Below are positions 8,492-16,994 of a stretch of 49,495 bases of DNA, one piece after another (the first letter of the stretch is position 1; every line of letters begins with the position of its first letter). This stretch comes from Planctomycetota bacterium (lineage in GTDB: Bacteria > Planctomycetota > UBA11346), in assembly GCA_013816485.1 (NCBI GenBank), contig JACDEI010000015.1:41710-91204 (forward strand), given 5' to 3'. Both the position numbers and the translations under genes were made by a program. The notes under the pieces are model-generated. The model was not told the origin of the DNA. It saw nothing but the letters and a program-made list of their open reading frames with translations, and made no database searches.

Positions 8492-8635
8492 GGGCGCGCA
8501 CCGTAGACCGCTGGACAAATCACGCGAGGCCGAATCCGTGGGCGGCCTCTTCCAGGGCGCTTGGACGATGGGCGTCTGGCCGAGGGATCATTGCGAACAT
8601 CCGCGGGTCCACACGCTGCGTACGTGCGCTACGTG

Positions 8636-9097
8636 ATGCTGATCCTGATCGCCCTCGCCCTTTGCGTTCTGCAATACGGTGCATTCGCCCGTTGGATCAC
8701 GGGTCCGGATCTGCTGCTCGCATTCGCTGCGTGGGCGATGGTCGATGGCCCGGAGGACGGCATGGTGCTGCGCGCGTGGCTGATCGGCCTGGTCGCGGAC
8801 ATGATCGATCCGGGCAGCATCTGCTTCCACGCGCTGACCTTCCTCTTCCTCGGTGTCGCCTACCTGCCGCTGCGCTCGGTGATCTTCCGCTCGCGCATCA
8901 CCGGTTGGGGCGCCTGGGCGATGATCGGTTCGTTGACCTGCAACCTCATCGACGGTTGGGTTGCGGGTTTCGGTGATGCGACCGGTTGGACCATGCTGGT
9001 GTCGGGGTTGTGGACCGCGCTCGCCGCGATGGCCATGGGCTGGTTGTTCCGCGGGCTACCGATTGCGTTGCAGCCGGTCGGCAAAGGCGGAGCGTGA
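8636..9097 (+). CDS. Small multi-pass membrane protein, MreD-like
   Basis: The ATG at 8636 gives 153 residues; the frame is open to 8561 but the upstream part is not membrane-like. There are four or five hydrophobic helices with MreD-like features: DLLLAFAAWAM in helix two, GLVADMIDPGS after helix three, and FLFLGVAYLPLRS in helix four. MreD is a membrane partner of MreB/MreC in rod-shape cell-wall synthesis. No mreB, mreC or pbp2 is adjacent, so the assignment rests on topology and the short GLVAD motif. A different small membrane protein remains possible. Confidence 0.45.
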   Translation: MLILIALALCVLQYGAFARWITGPDLLLAFAAWAMVDGPEDGMVLRAWLIGLVADMIDPGSICFHALTFLFLGVAYLPLRSVIFRSRITGWGAWAMIGSLTCNLIDGWVAGFGDATGWTMLVSGLWTALAAMAMGWLFRGLPIALQPVGKGGA

Positions 9098-9110
9098 GAA
9101 AATGGCCACA

Positions 9111-9190
9111 GGGACTAGAGTTTAAGGATTAGGGCTTAGCGGCTAGGGAGCCACGACTCCAATCCCGAATCCCTATCCCCAACCCTATCC
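9111..9190. repeat. Inverted heptad-repeat locus (GGATTAG type)
   Basis: Left arm about 9111-9150 has degenerate units GGATTAG, GGCTTAG, CGGCTAG. Right arm about 9159-9190 has CCAATCC, CGAATCC, CTATCCC. It sits between convergent genes and runs into the truD 3' end: the CTA at 9185-9187 is the truD TAG stop. Confidence 0.75.
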
Positions 9191-10333
9191 TCTTCGGTCT
9201 TCTGGTAGCGCGACGCCGACCTGTTCCAGCACGGCGGTTGCATACGAACCGGAAGGCAGCGTGAACGACACCCAGGTGGTCGTCTCGTCGCTGCGTAGTT
9301 CTGGTGCAGCGCGGAAGGGGACGACCAAGGGCCGACGTTCTCCTGGGCTTTCGAGTGCACCGCCGTCAGCGAACCACGACCAGTCCACGCCGGTGTGGGC
9401 CGACCACTGACGTTCCTGCGCATCAACCTCGGGCGAGGGTTTCATGCGTGAGGTTCCCGGCATCGGTGCGGTGGTGAAGGCGTCGAGCACACCAGCAGCG
9501 GCACGGCGATTGGTGTCGTCGAGCGCATCGGCTTCGACCAGGAACGGCGCGCCGCGATTGGTGCAGCCCATGTCGCCGACGCGGAAGGTGTGCAGCAGAC
9601 CACCGGCTTCGCGGGCATCGAGGATGGCGTTGAACACCGCGCTTTGCGCCGCCGACGCAACCAGTTTGCGCAGCGGTTCGCCTGCGACGCGTAGCGCTTT
9701 GGCCGCATCATCACCGCGCCGCAGCGCGCCGAGCGCGTGACCTTCCGGACCGTGACGGTATCCGCTGGGCAGGGCATCGCCCCACTTCCACGCACCAGTC
9801 GGATCGATCATGCGAGCGACGGCGGCTTCGGCGTTGCCGGCCCCCCAGGCTTTGGCGATTTCCAAGGTTGAACCGTTGATGCCGAAACGCTGGGGGCCGT
9901 AGCGATTGCGGATGCCTTCGTGCGCCAAGCGGGCAAGTTTTTCCGCCAGTCCGCTGGTGTCGCCAGTCAGCCCAAGCACGAAACGGTTGCCGGCCAAATG
10001 CCCGATTCGCAGTTTGTTGGCGTGACGTGAAACGCCGTGCACCTGGACACGGCCATGCGGCAGACGTTCCGCCAGGGTGGCCAGCTTCGCCTCGTCACCA
10101 AAATGCACGCTGAACCACTGACGCGTGACCGCGTGGCGATCCTTGCGGCCACCGTAGCCGACATCGCGTTCCTTCTTGCCGCAGGCCTTGGCCAAGGCTT
10201 CGGCCACTTGATCCGTGGTCAGGCCTTCTTTTTCGATGTCGACGTAGAGGTGTTCACCACTGCCGTTCGGCAGGTAGGCGGGTTCCTCGATCACCTGGAA
10301 GTTTTTCGCTCCAGCCAGTAGTTGCACAGACAT
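9185..10333 (-). CDS. truD: tRNA pseudouridine(13) synthase TruD
   Basis: A 382-residue enzyme that isomerises U13 of tRNA-Glu and related RNAs. The N-terminal NFQVIEEPAYLPNGSGEHLYV is family-typical, and the catalytic motif GYGGRKDRHAVTRQWFSV places the nucleophile at Asp65. RNRYGPQRFG (residues about 142-151) is another TruD hallmark, followed by the TRUD insertion domain. It is the last gene of a four-gene minus-strand run; its ATG shares one base with the aminotransferase stop (TGATG). Its stop codon lies inside a heptad repeat, so the last few residues may be repeat-derived. Confidence 0.94.
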   Translation of the reverse strand: MSVQLLAGAKNFQVIEEPAYLPNGSGEHLYVDIEKEGLTTDQVAEALAKACGKKERDVGYGGRKDRHAVTRQWFSVHFGDEAKLATLAERLPHGRVQVHGVSRHANKLRIGHLAGNRFVLGLTGDTSGLAEKLARLAHEGIRNRYGPQRFGINGSTLEIAKAWGAGNAEAAVARMIDPTGAWKWGDALPSGYRHGPEGHALGALRRGDDAAKALRVAGEPLRKLVASAAQSAVFNAILDAREAGGLLHTFRVGDMGCTNRGAPFLVEADALDDTNRRAAAGVLDAFTTAPMPGTSRMKPSPEVDAQERQWSAHTGVDWSWFADGGALESPGERRPLVVPFRAAPELRSDETTTWVSFTLPSGSYATAVLEQVGVALPEDRRG

Positions 10334-11202
10334 CAGACCATCCCAGCGCGTTGCGCATCACGGAGTGCTTCGGCGATACAGTGCGCGCGGTAATCGGCAC
10401 GTAGACGTTTTGCCCATGGGCCAACGCGACCGTCGTGGATGCGTTTGCCATCAACAGCGACCACCGGCATCAGTTCGCGCACCGCGCTGGTGATCCAGAC
10501 TTCGTCGGCGGTGTAGAGATCATCGCGCGTGAGGTTGCATTCGTACCACACCAGACCGGCGGCTTCCGCGAGGGGGCGTACCCCGCCCTTGGTGATGCCG
10601 GGCAGGCAATCGACCACCGGAGTCATCAGGCGTTTGCCCTGCACGATCAGTACATTGCTGGTGACGCCTTCGGTGACGTAGCCTTCGGCTGTGACGTAGA
10701 AGGCCTCGTGGGCGCCGGCTTTTTCCGCCAACGCCAAACCGGTCTTGCCCACCAGGTAGTTGGTGGTTTTCAGCGTCGGCAGGTGACGTGTGGCATCGAA
10801 GGTCACGGCGGTGACGCCCTGCTCGTAGAAACTCTCAGGCGGGGCATGCACATCACGGGCGATGATCACCCACGTCGGTGCGCCGGCGCCGAACACGCCA
10901 GTGGTGTGTTCGCCTGGGCTGACGACGAAGTTGGCGCGTAATTCGGCGTGGCCGCTGCGGGTGCGGATCTCAGCCAGCAGGCGACGGACGTCCGCTTCGC
11001 TGAAGAACGGCGCAATGCCGAAGGCAGCGGCGGATTCCCACAACCGGCGCAGGTGATCGCCAAGCGCGTGTGGATGACCGCCGTAGGTGCGCAGCGTCTC
11101 GAACGCGCCGACCCCGCGCAGGAAACCCAGGTCGAGCACGCTGATGGTGGCCTCAGCCGCGGGAACGACGCGGCCGTTGAGGGCGAAAAAGTCGGTGGTC
11201 AT
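10333..11202 (-). CDS. Class IV PLP-dependent aminotransferase (IlvE/D-amino-acid transaminase/PabC fold)
   Basis: A 289-residue fold-type IV PLP enzyme. VLDLGFLRGVGAFETLRTYGG is the conserved N-terminal block. LKTTNYLVGKTGLAL carries the catalytic lysine (near residue 146), and the EGYVTEGVTSNVLIV block has the glutamate that binds the PLP ring nitrogen. Members include branched-chain aminotransferase, D-alanine aminotransferase and aminodeoxychorismate lyase; sequence alone does not choose between them. The start overlaps vapC by four bases (ATGA), and the stop overlaps truD by one base. Confidence 0.9.
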   Translation of the reverse strand: MTTDFFALNGRVVPAAEATISVLDLGFLRGVGAFETLRTYGGHPHALGDHLRRLWESAAAFGIAPFFSEADVRRLLAEIRTRSGHAELRANFVVSPGEHTTGVFGAGAPTWVIIARDVHAPPESFYEQGVTAVTFDATRHLPTLKTTNYLVGKTGLALAEKAGAHEAFYVTAEGYVTEGVTSNVLIVQGKRLMTPVVDCLPGITKGGVRPLAEAAGLVWYECNLTRDDLYTADEVWITSAVRELMPVVAVDGKRIHDGRVGPWAKRLRADYRAHCIAEALRDAQRAGMV

Positions 11203-11648
11203 GTGGGGAGGATGAGGTCGTGGGTGGGATCGGGCACCAAGCGGGCGAAGTCCCGTTGGTTGAATGTCACGATGCGGGCCTTGTGGCGACGGGCAGCGCG
11301 CACGTGCAGGGCATCGAAGATCACCCCACCAGCCAGGTTTTTTGCGGCCAGGTCGTCGAGGATCGCCAAGTAGTCATCCGTTTCCAACGCCACCACCAGC
11401 GCCTTGGCCCGGGTGAGCAGGTTCCCTTTCAGCACGGCATGCGCCATCGACGGAGAGCACTTCAAGGTGCCTGGTAGCCTGGTCAGCACGGAAAAACATT
11501 CCGCCAAGGCGTGGACGGAAAGTACCAGTCGGAATTCGCCAACCATCGCCCGTTCCAACCAGGGTCTGGCCAGGTCGTGGTGTTCGTGCGCGGTGATCAT
11601 CGCGGGAACCAGAACCGAGGTGTCGAAGAGGAAGCGCGGCAGGCTCAT
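11199..11648 (-). CDS. vapC: PIN-domain ribonuclease toxin (VapC-like)
   Basis: A 149-residue PIN-domain protein. The acidic active-site residues are in place: Asp9 in FLFDTSVLVPA, Glu50 in HALAECFSVL, Asp112 in VIFDALHVRAA, and a final Asp in FNQRDFARL. VapC toxins cleave specific RNAs and are held inactive by their VapB partner. It overlaps the upstream AbrB-type gene by four bases (ATGA), the usual arrangement for a toxin-antitoxin pair, and overlaps the next gene, an aminotransferase, in the same way. All catalytic positions are present, so the toxin is probably active. Confidence 0.87.
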   Translation of the reverse strand: MSLPRFLFDTSVLVPAMITAHEHHDLARPWLERAMVGEFRLVLSVHALAECFSVLTRLPGTLKCSPSMAHAVLKGNLLTRAKALVVALETDDYLAILDDLAAKNLAGGVIFDALHVRAARRHKARIVTFNQRDFARLVPDPTHDLILPT

Positions 11649-11902
11649 GGGCGCAGGCGACCGTCGCGCTCACGGGACAGCACGTCGGCAACCTCGTCGG
11701 CCGTCAGACGGACTTCGGGCTCAGCTCCGATGACCAGCACGCCACCACGTTCCTCCAATGGCGGATCCTCGTGCAGGGCTTCGAGGTAGAACCCCTCGCC
11801 TTGTTCACGCAGTCGCAGACGTGCACCGGGGTGGAGGTGGAGGTGTTCCCTCACTTTTTTTGGGATCACCACGCGACCGAGTTTATCGATGGTCAGTTCC
11901 AT
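11645..11902 (-). CDS. vapB: AbrB/SpoVT-type antitoxin (VapB-like)
   Basis: An 85-residue protein starting at the ATG at 11902 (MELTIDKLGRVVIPKKVREH). An open frame continues upstream, but it runs through the operator and is unlike coding sequence. Residues 1-45 form the swapped-hairpin AbrB fold, seen in LGRVVIPKKVR and GARLRLREQGEGFYLE. The acidic C-terminal part (LTADEVADVLSRER) would wrap the PIN toxin. It overlaps vapC by four bases. A palindrome just upstream suggests autoregulation, as is usual for vapBC. Confidence 0.88.
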   Translation of the reverse strand: MELTIDKLGRVVIPKKVREHLHLHPGARLRLREQGEGFYLEALHEDPPLEERGGVLVIGAEPEVRLTADEVADVLSRERDGRLRP

Positions 11903-11912
11903 GGCATTTACC

Positions 11913-11934
11913 TTTGCCAATTGGTAATGGCAAA
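11913..11934. promoter_or_regulatory. Operator-like palindrome upstream of vapB
   Basis: TTTGCCA (11913-11919) and TGGCAAA (11928-11934) are exact inverted copies 8 bases apart, with an inner CCAATTGG palindrome at 11917-11924. It begins 11 bases upstream of the vapB ATG, where VapBC autorepression sites are expected. Confidence 0.65.
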
Positions 11935-12011
11935 TGGCAGAAAGGGAAGGGCGCTCTGGGACTGCTGCAACGGTTTGCGGTACTTCAGGTTGCCAGTCAG
12001 GCGACCCACTT

Positions 12012-13400
12012 TCAGGTGAGGAGGTCGCCAAACAGCGTCAAACCCGTCGAACGGTCGATGCGTATTGGCGCAATGCTGCCCACCAGGTGGTCGCGGTCGG
12101 CACCGTCGCTGCCGCTGCGCGGGAAGACGATGTTGAGGTTGCCGAGCGAACGGCCGTGCAACATGGCCTCGTCGCTTTTGCTCGGGCCTTCCACCAGCAC
12201 CTGATGGATGCGACCATGTTGTGCGCTGTTGAACTCTGCCTGATGTTTCACTTGGAGCGACAGCAGGTGGGTGCAGCGCGCGTTCTTCACCTCGTGTGGC
12301 ACGTCGTCCGGCAGGTGCGACGACGGCGTCCCTGGGCGCGGTGAGTACATGAAGACGTAGGCGCCACCGAAGCGCACCTGTTCCATCAGTGATACGGTCT
12401 GGGCGAAGTCGTCGTCGCTCTCACGTGGGAACCCGACGATGAAATCGGACAGCAGTTCGACGTCAGGCATGCGCGCGCGGGCGCGCTCGACGAAACGCAG
12501 GTAGTCATCGCGGGTGTAACGTCGGCCCATCAGGCGCAGGATGCGATCGCTGCCACACTGTGCTGGAACGTGCAGGTGCTTGGCCACGCGCGGCAGCTCC
12601 GCCATGGTGTCGAGCAGTTCGTCGGTGATATCTTTCGGATGGCTGGTGATGAAGCGCAGGCGCTTCAGCCCTGGGACTTCATGCAGGCGACGCAGCAGCT
12701 TCGCCAACGTCGAACCATCACCGAGGGTCTTGCCGTAGGCATCGACGGTCTGGCCGACCAGCGTGACTTGCACGAAGCCCTGGTCGATCAGACGACGGAC
12801 TTCTTCTTCCACCAGTTCGGGCTTGCGGCTCTTCTCGCGACCACGCGTCGTCGGCACGATGCAGTAGGTGCAGTTATAGTTGCAGCCGCGCATCACCGGG
12901 ACGTAGGCGTTGGCGCCGGGCTCGCGCACCGCGTCCCACGCGCGGTCCTCGAAATCGCCGAAGTCAGTGGCGGCGACGCGACCGGTCTCGTCGAGGCGCT
13001 CCAGCAGTTGCGGCATGTGCACGAACTGGTCGGTGCCAACCACCAGATCGACGTGCGGGTAGTTCTTCAGCAGCGCGTCTTTTTCACGTTGGGCCATGCA
13101 GCCCATGATGCCGATGCGCAGCGACGGGCGCGCACGCTTCATCGGCTTGAGGGCACCCAGGCGGCCACGCACCTTGGCCTCGGCGTTGTCGCGTACCGAG
13201 CAGGTGTTGTAGAGTACCAGGCCGGCCGCATCGATCGAGTCGACACGGGTCCAACCGGCTTCACTGAGACGTGCCAACACCACCTCGGTGTCATTGATGT
13301 TCATCTGGCAGCCGAAGGTCTCGATGTAGACGGTTTTCGCCGGCACCGCGCCGATGGCGGGTTCGTCGAGGGCATCGGTAACCAGGGCATCGGGACGCAT
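12012..13400 (-). CDS. miaB: tRNA-2-methylthio-N6-dimethylallyladenosine synthase MiaB
   Basis: The ATG at 13400 gives 462 residues; a GTG at 13412 is an alternative. MiaB adds the methylthio group at A37 of tRNAs using two 4Fe-4S clusters. The auxiliary-cluster cysteines are Cys31 (ETFGCQMN), Cys67 (NTCSVR) and Cys101 (MGCMAQ). The radical-SAM C-x3-C-x2-C is at 173, 177 and 180 (RGCNYNCTYC). A C-terminal TRAM domain covers about residues 385-455. It lies upstream of vapB on the same strand with a 109-base gap, and is divergent from glgA. Confidence 0.94.
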   Translation of the reverse strand: MRPDALVTDALDEPAIGAVPAKTVYIETFGCQMNINDTEVVLARLSEAGWTRVDSIDAAGLVLYNTCSVRDNAEAKVRGRLGALKPMKRARPSLRIGIMGCMAQREKDALLKNYPHVDLVVGTDQFVHMPQLLERLDETGRVAATDFGDFEDRAWDAVREPGANAYVPVMRGCNYNCTYCIVPTTRGREKSRKPELVEEEVRRLIDQGFVQVTLVGQTVDAYGKTLGDGSTLAKLLRRLHEVPGLKRLRFITSHPKDITDELLDTMAELPRVAKHLHVPAQCGSDRILRLMGRRYTRDDYLRFVERARARMPDVELLSDFIVGFPRESDDDFAQTVSLMEQVRFGGAYVFMYSPRPGTPSSHLPDDVPHEVKNARCTHLLSLQVKHQAEFNSAQHGRIHQVLVEGPSKSDEAMLHGRSLGNLNIVFPRSGSDGADRDHLVGSIAPIRIDRSTGLTLFGDLLT

Positions 13401-13577
13401 GGGCGGGCACACTACGTCGGATCGTGATGTCGCAACGCGTGATCCGTACGGGTTTCCGGCCGGCTCTGCGCGATACGGACCTCATCAGCTTTGGAGTTCC
13501 GAGCCTTGCCGCTGCGTGATCCATGGTGTAACCACACCACTCCGGCGGCTCTGCGCCGGTCGAGGAATCCGTTCCGT

Positions 13578-15044
13578 ATGGCCCATCATGCTCTGCGCAT
13601 CCTCCACGCCGCCAGCGAGGCCGTGCCCCTGGTGAAGACCGGAGGATTGGCGGATGTCGTCGGTGCCCTGCCGCAGGCGCTGAAAGCCATGGGCCACGAC
13701 GTGCGCGTGGTCATCCCCGGCTACCGCAAGGCCATCGCCGCCGCCGCGAAGCTCGGACTGACCTGGGGCGAACACACCATGACCATCGAGGCCGGTGGCG
13801 TCGATCACCGCCTGGGTGTCGGTACGGTCGAGATCGGTGGCGTGCCGGTGCATCTGCTGGCGTGCAACGAACTGTTCGATCGCGACGGCATCTACGGACC
13901 GAGTCCGAGCAACGACTACGACGACAACGCCCGGCGCTTCGCGGTCTTCAGCAAGGGCGCGCTGGCGTTGCCCGGCTACCTCGGGTGGACGCCACACGTG
14001 GTGCATGCGCACGACTGGCAGACCGGCCTGATCCCTGCGCTGCTGGAGCGTGGCTTCAACCAGGCGCTGCCGGCCACGCGCTCGGTGTTCACCATCCACA
14101 ACATCGCCTACCAGGGCGCCGTCTGGCACTTCGACATGAAGCTGACCGGTCTCGACTGGGCGTTGTTCAATCCGCTGCACCTGGAGCACTACGGTCGCCT
14201 CAACCTGCTGAAAGCCGGCGTGGTGTTCGCCGACCGCGTGACCACCGTCAGCCGCACCTATGCGCAGGAGATCCAACTCGCGGAGTACGCCTTCGGCCTG
14301 GAAGCGGTGACGCGCGGTCACAGCTACAAGCTCAGCGGTATCGTCAACGGCATCGACAGCGACGCGTGGAATCCGGCCAACGACAAACACCTGCCGGCCA
14401 GCTTCGAGCTCAAGAAGCTGGCCGGCAAGAAGACCTGTCGTGAACGCCTGCGCGACGAACTCGGCCTGGTGCCGGACAAACGCGCTTGCTTGGTGTCGGT
14501 GGTCAGCCGTCTGGTCGAGCAGAAGGGCATCGACCTGATCGCCGAAGCGGTGGAGCCGTACATCCTCGCGGGACGCATGCAGCTCATCGTGCTCGGCTCG
14601 GGCGACGTGCAGCTGGAGCACCGCCTCAGCCAGTTGCAGGCTAGGCATCCCGGCTGGGTCCACGTGTGGTACGGCTACAACGACCCGCTCGCCCACCGCA
14701 TCATCGCCGGCTCCGATCTCTTCCTGATGCCGAGCCGCACCGAACCGTGCGGCCTCACCCAACTCTACAGCCTGCGCTACGGCACGCTGCCGCTGGTGCG
14801 CCACACCGGCGGCCTGGCCGACACCGTGGTGGATGTCGCCAGCGGCGACGGCAACGGCTTCACCTTCGGCCCGGTCGACCTCGGCCATTTCTCCAGCGTC
14901 CTCGACCGCGCGCTCGGCCTCTACGAACACTTCCCCAACGACTGGAAGGCCGCGATGAAACGCGGCATGAAAGCCGACTGGTCATGGACCCACGTCGCCA
15001 AAGAGTACGACGCGCTGTACCGCGACATCTGCGTAGTTCAGTGA
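13578..15044 (+). CDS. glgA: Glycogen synthase (ADP-glucose:glucan 4-glucosyltransferase)
   Basis: The ATG at 13578 (MAHHALRILHAASE) gives 488 residues, matching GlgA length; the frame is open 87 bases further but the family N-terminus starts here. The ADP-glucose-binding KTGGLADV is at residues 20-27. YNDPLAHRIIAGSDLFLMPS and TEPCGLTQLYSLRYGTLP form the C-terminal GT5 motifs with the catalytic glutamate. It builds the linear glycogen chain from ADP-glucose. No other glg gene is in the window. Its last 7 bases overlap the end of a convergent gene. Confidence 0.95.
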   Translation: MAHHALRILHAASEAVPLVKTGGLADVVGALPQALKAMGHDVRVVIPGYRKAIAAAAKLGLTWGEHTMTIEAGGVDHRLGVGTVEIGGVPVHLLACNELFDRDGIYGPSPSNDYDDNARRFAVFSKGALALPGYLGWTPHVVHAHDWQTGLIPALLERGFNQALPATRSVFTIHNIAYQGAVWHFDMKLTGLDWALFNPLHLEHYGRLNLLKAGVVFADRVTTVSRTYAQEIQLAEYAFGLEAVTRGHSYKLSGIVNGIDSDAWNPANDKHLPASFELKKLAGKKTCRERLRDELGLVPDKRACLVSVVSRLVEQKGIDLIAEAVEPYILAGRMQLIVLGSGDVQLEHRLSQLQARHPGWVHVWYGYNDPLAHRIIAGSDLFLMPSRTEPCGLTQLYSLRYGTLPLVRHTGGLADTVVDVASGDGNGFTFGPVDLGHFSSVLDRALGLYEHFPNDWKAAMKRGMKADWSWTHVAKEYDALYRDICVVQ

Positions 15045-15415
15045 CCGACCAACATGTCGATCACCACATCCCGCTCGAAGGTCACTGAGAAGTCACAGGG
15101 GAAGCCGTTGGCGTAATAGGCGGAACAAAGGATCCGCACGGTCAACGGGTCCAATCGTTTGATCTCAAGTGCTTGGAAATTTCCGAAACAGTCCCCGCGT
15201 CCGCGATTATACTCGTTCCATGCAGCCCGGGTCATCTCCAGATAATGACGAGGATCCGCCAGCAACTTCTTGGCAACAGGCTCCCACGCCTGAGGTCGAT
15301 CGAACAGGTCATTGGCGATGAACAGGCGACGGAACAGATGGGTCGATTCGAGGGAGAACTCTTCGTACTCATCAGATGCGTTATCATGGCACCAGCCGTC
15401 GCTCATGTTCATCAA
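15038..15415 (-). CDS. Hypothetical protein, 125 residues
   Basis: I do not recognise this family. The protein begins MMNMSDGWCHD, is acidic near the N-terminus (DEYEEFSLES), has no signal peptide and no membrane segment. Middle and C-terminal portions (NRGRGDCFGNFQALEIKRL, SAYYANGFPCDFSVTFE) look like a compact alpha/beta domain with scattered cysteines. Codon use appears a little less GC-rich than neighbours. The stop codon lies inside the last codons of glgA on the opposite strand (7-base overlap). A small binding or immunity-like protein is conceivable but unsupported. Confidence 0.6.
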   Translation of the reverse strand: MMNMSDGWCHDNASDEYEEFSLESTHLFRRLFIANDLFDRPQAWEPVAKKLLADPRHYLEMTRAAWNEYNRGRGDCFGNFQALEIKRLDPLTVRILCSAYYANGFPCDFSVTFERDVVIDMLVGH

Positions 15416-15434
15416 GATGCCGGGTGGTACATTG

Positions 15435-16994
15435 TCAGTTGTTGTAAATATCGGCGTTGGGCATCTGGTCGGTAAAGAGCGGCGCGTCCTTGATCGTCCA
15501 CGTCACCGGCATGCCTCGCGAACGCTCGGTCTCCAGCGGCCCGACCAGCGCCTCGCCGCTGTAATTCGGATCGCGCGCGACTTGGATGACGAAGCGGTAG
15601 AGATCACGTGCGGCGATCACCCAATCGGTTTCGCGGCGTTCCATCATCTGTACGGCGCTACGATCGGTCCACCCCTTCGGCAGTTCGGTCAACGTGCCCT
15701 TGGCCACGGCCTCCTGCGCGACGCGGAAGACCTGGTCGAGTAGTTCGCGTTCGTTGGTCGTCCACACTTGCGCATAGTGGAGCTGGTTCGCTGGGCGCGA
15801 GATCGCACGCATCCGTGTCTTCAGCGCGGGCAGCGCCGCATCGATCAGCGATGCGGGGAGCAACGCGCTGGTGTACTGGGTCTCGTTGCCCAGCACGTAG
15901 CCCGAGCTGATGGAGATCCCGCGTGGGAGCTGCGGATACGGCTCGAACTGCTTGAGCCGTTCCCAACCGCTGGCGTTCTGTTGCGGATCAAGCGGCTTGC
16001 GGCTGCACACCACGATGTTGTTGCGGCTGTGTTCGGGTTTCACCTGGCCCGGTCCCTCGTTCGGCAAGAGCACCGGGAAGACCCGCAGGTTGGTGAGGCC
16101 GGCTGCGCGGAAGGAGCGGATGGCGCCGCCGGACACCAAGCGTTTATCGCCGGTGAAGCTGCCGATGACATTGGCGAAGACGATGCCGTCGGCGCTCAGG
16201 ATGCTGGCGCATTCATTGAAGAACTCCACCGTCATCAAGTGCGGCGGGATGGTCGAGCCGCTGGTGTAGGCATCGAGCAACACCATGTCGTAGGGGCGTT
16301 TCTCGCGCTTGGCGTCGTAACGGATGAACTGGCGAGCGTCGCGCACCTCGAAACGCAGGCGTGGTTCGCCGTTCGGCAGTTTCTGCGTCAGCAGCCAAGC
16401 GAGCAGCGGATAGTGGTCGCGTACCATGTCCTCAACCACCTGATCGATGTCGACCACGGTGATCGAGGCCAAGGGGAAGTGGTGGGCGAGATTGGCGATG
16501 CCGATGCCGGAACCCAGCCCGACCACCATGATCTTCGCATCAGCCTTCTGCGGGTCGCCACCGGCGCGGGTCATGACGTCGTTGTTCAGCAGCACACCGA
16601 TGGGGAACAGGCGGATGTAGGCCGAGTTGGTGACGGTGCCGGGATCCGGCAGCCATTTGTACGGCCAGTCAGGACCACCGTGTCTCGGCTTCGGCCGGCT
16701 GGCGGCATCCGGCACCAGGTGGCGCAGGCTGGGCTCCTTCTGTGCCAGGGCGATCAGGTCATCCCAGGTCGGGCGCAGGCAGATGCCGCCTTCGACGCGG
16801 TCGAAGAATTTGAGCTGCAGGAAATTGTCGTCCTCGCTGACCATCCAGGTGATGCTGGAATACGCGCTTTCACGGTGGTCGAGCGGATGCTGATCGCCGT
16901 AGCCGATCTCGTAGGTGTGGTACGGCTTGTACTGGAACAGCGTGCCGCAGGTGATGGCCAGCACGGCGATCAGGATGGCGAGGGGCAGCTTCAT
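15435..16994 (-). CDS. Spermidine-synthase-like methyltransferase-fold protein
   Basis: A 519-residue protein with an N-terminal hydrophobic anchor (LAILIAVLAITCGTLF). The central nucleotide-binding region KIMVVGLGSGIGIANLAHHF, then VVDIDQVVEDMV, matches the spermidine synthase Rossmann core. A later YDMVLLDAYTSGSTIPPHL block matches the catalytic loop region. The C-terminal 200 residues are unassigned. It overlaps the preceding membrane gene by four bases. The pair together mirrors the fused membrane/SpeE-like proteins common in bacteria whose true substrate is unknown. Polyamine synthesis is therefore possible but not demonstrated. Confidence 0.75.
   Translation of the reverse strand: MKLPLAILIAVLAITCGTLFQYKPYHTYEIGYGDQHPLDHRESAYSSITWMVSEDDNFLQLKFFDRVEGGICLRPTWDDLIALAQKEPSLRHLVPDAASRPKPRHGGPDWPYKWLPDPGTVTNSAYIRLFPIGVLLNNDVMTRAGGDPQKADAKIMVVGLGSGIGIANLAHHFPLASITVVDIDQVVEDMVRDHYPLLAWLLTQKLPNGEPRLRFEVRDARQFIRYDAKREKRPYDMVLLDAYTSGSTIPPHLMTVEFFNECASILSADGIVFANVIGSFTGDKRLVSGGAIRSFRAAGLTNLRVFPVLLPNEGPGQVKPEHSRNNIVVCSRKPLDPQQNASGWERLKQFEPYPQLPRGISISSGYVLGNETQYTSALLPASLIDAALPALKTRMRAISRPANQLHYAQVWTTNERELLDQVFRVAQEAVAKGTLTELPKGWTDRSAVQMMERRETDWVIAARDLYRFVIQVARDPNYSGEALVGPLETERSRGMPVTWTIKDAPLFTDQMPNADIYNN

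Noticed and set aside
13485..14930. A 481-codon open frame on the minus strand opposite glgA
   Set aside because: It is a shadow of glgA, rich in repetitive charged residues, with no recognisable domain; glgA has strong family motifs.
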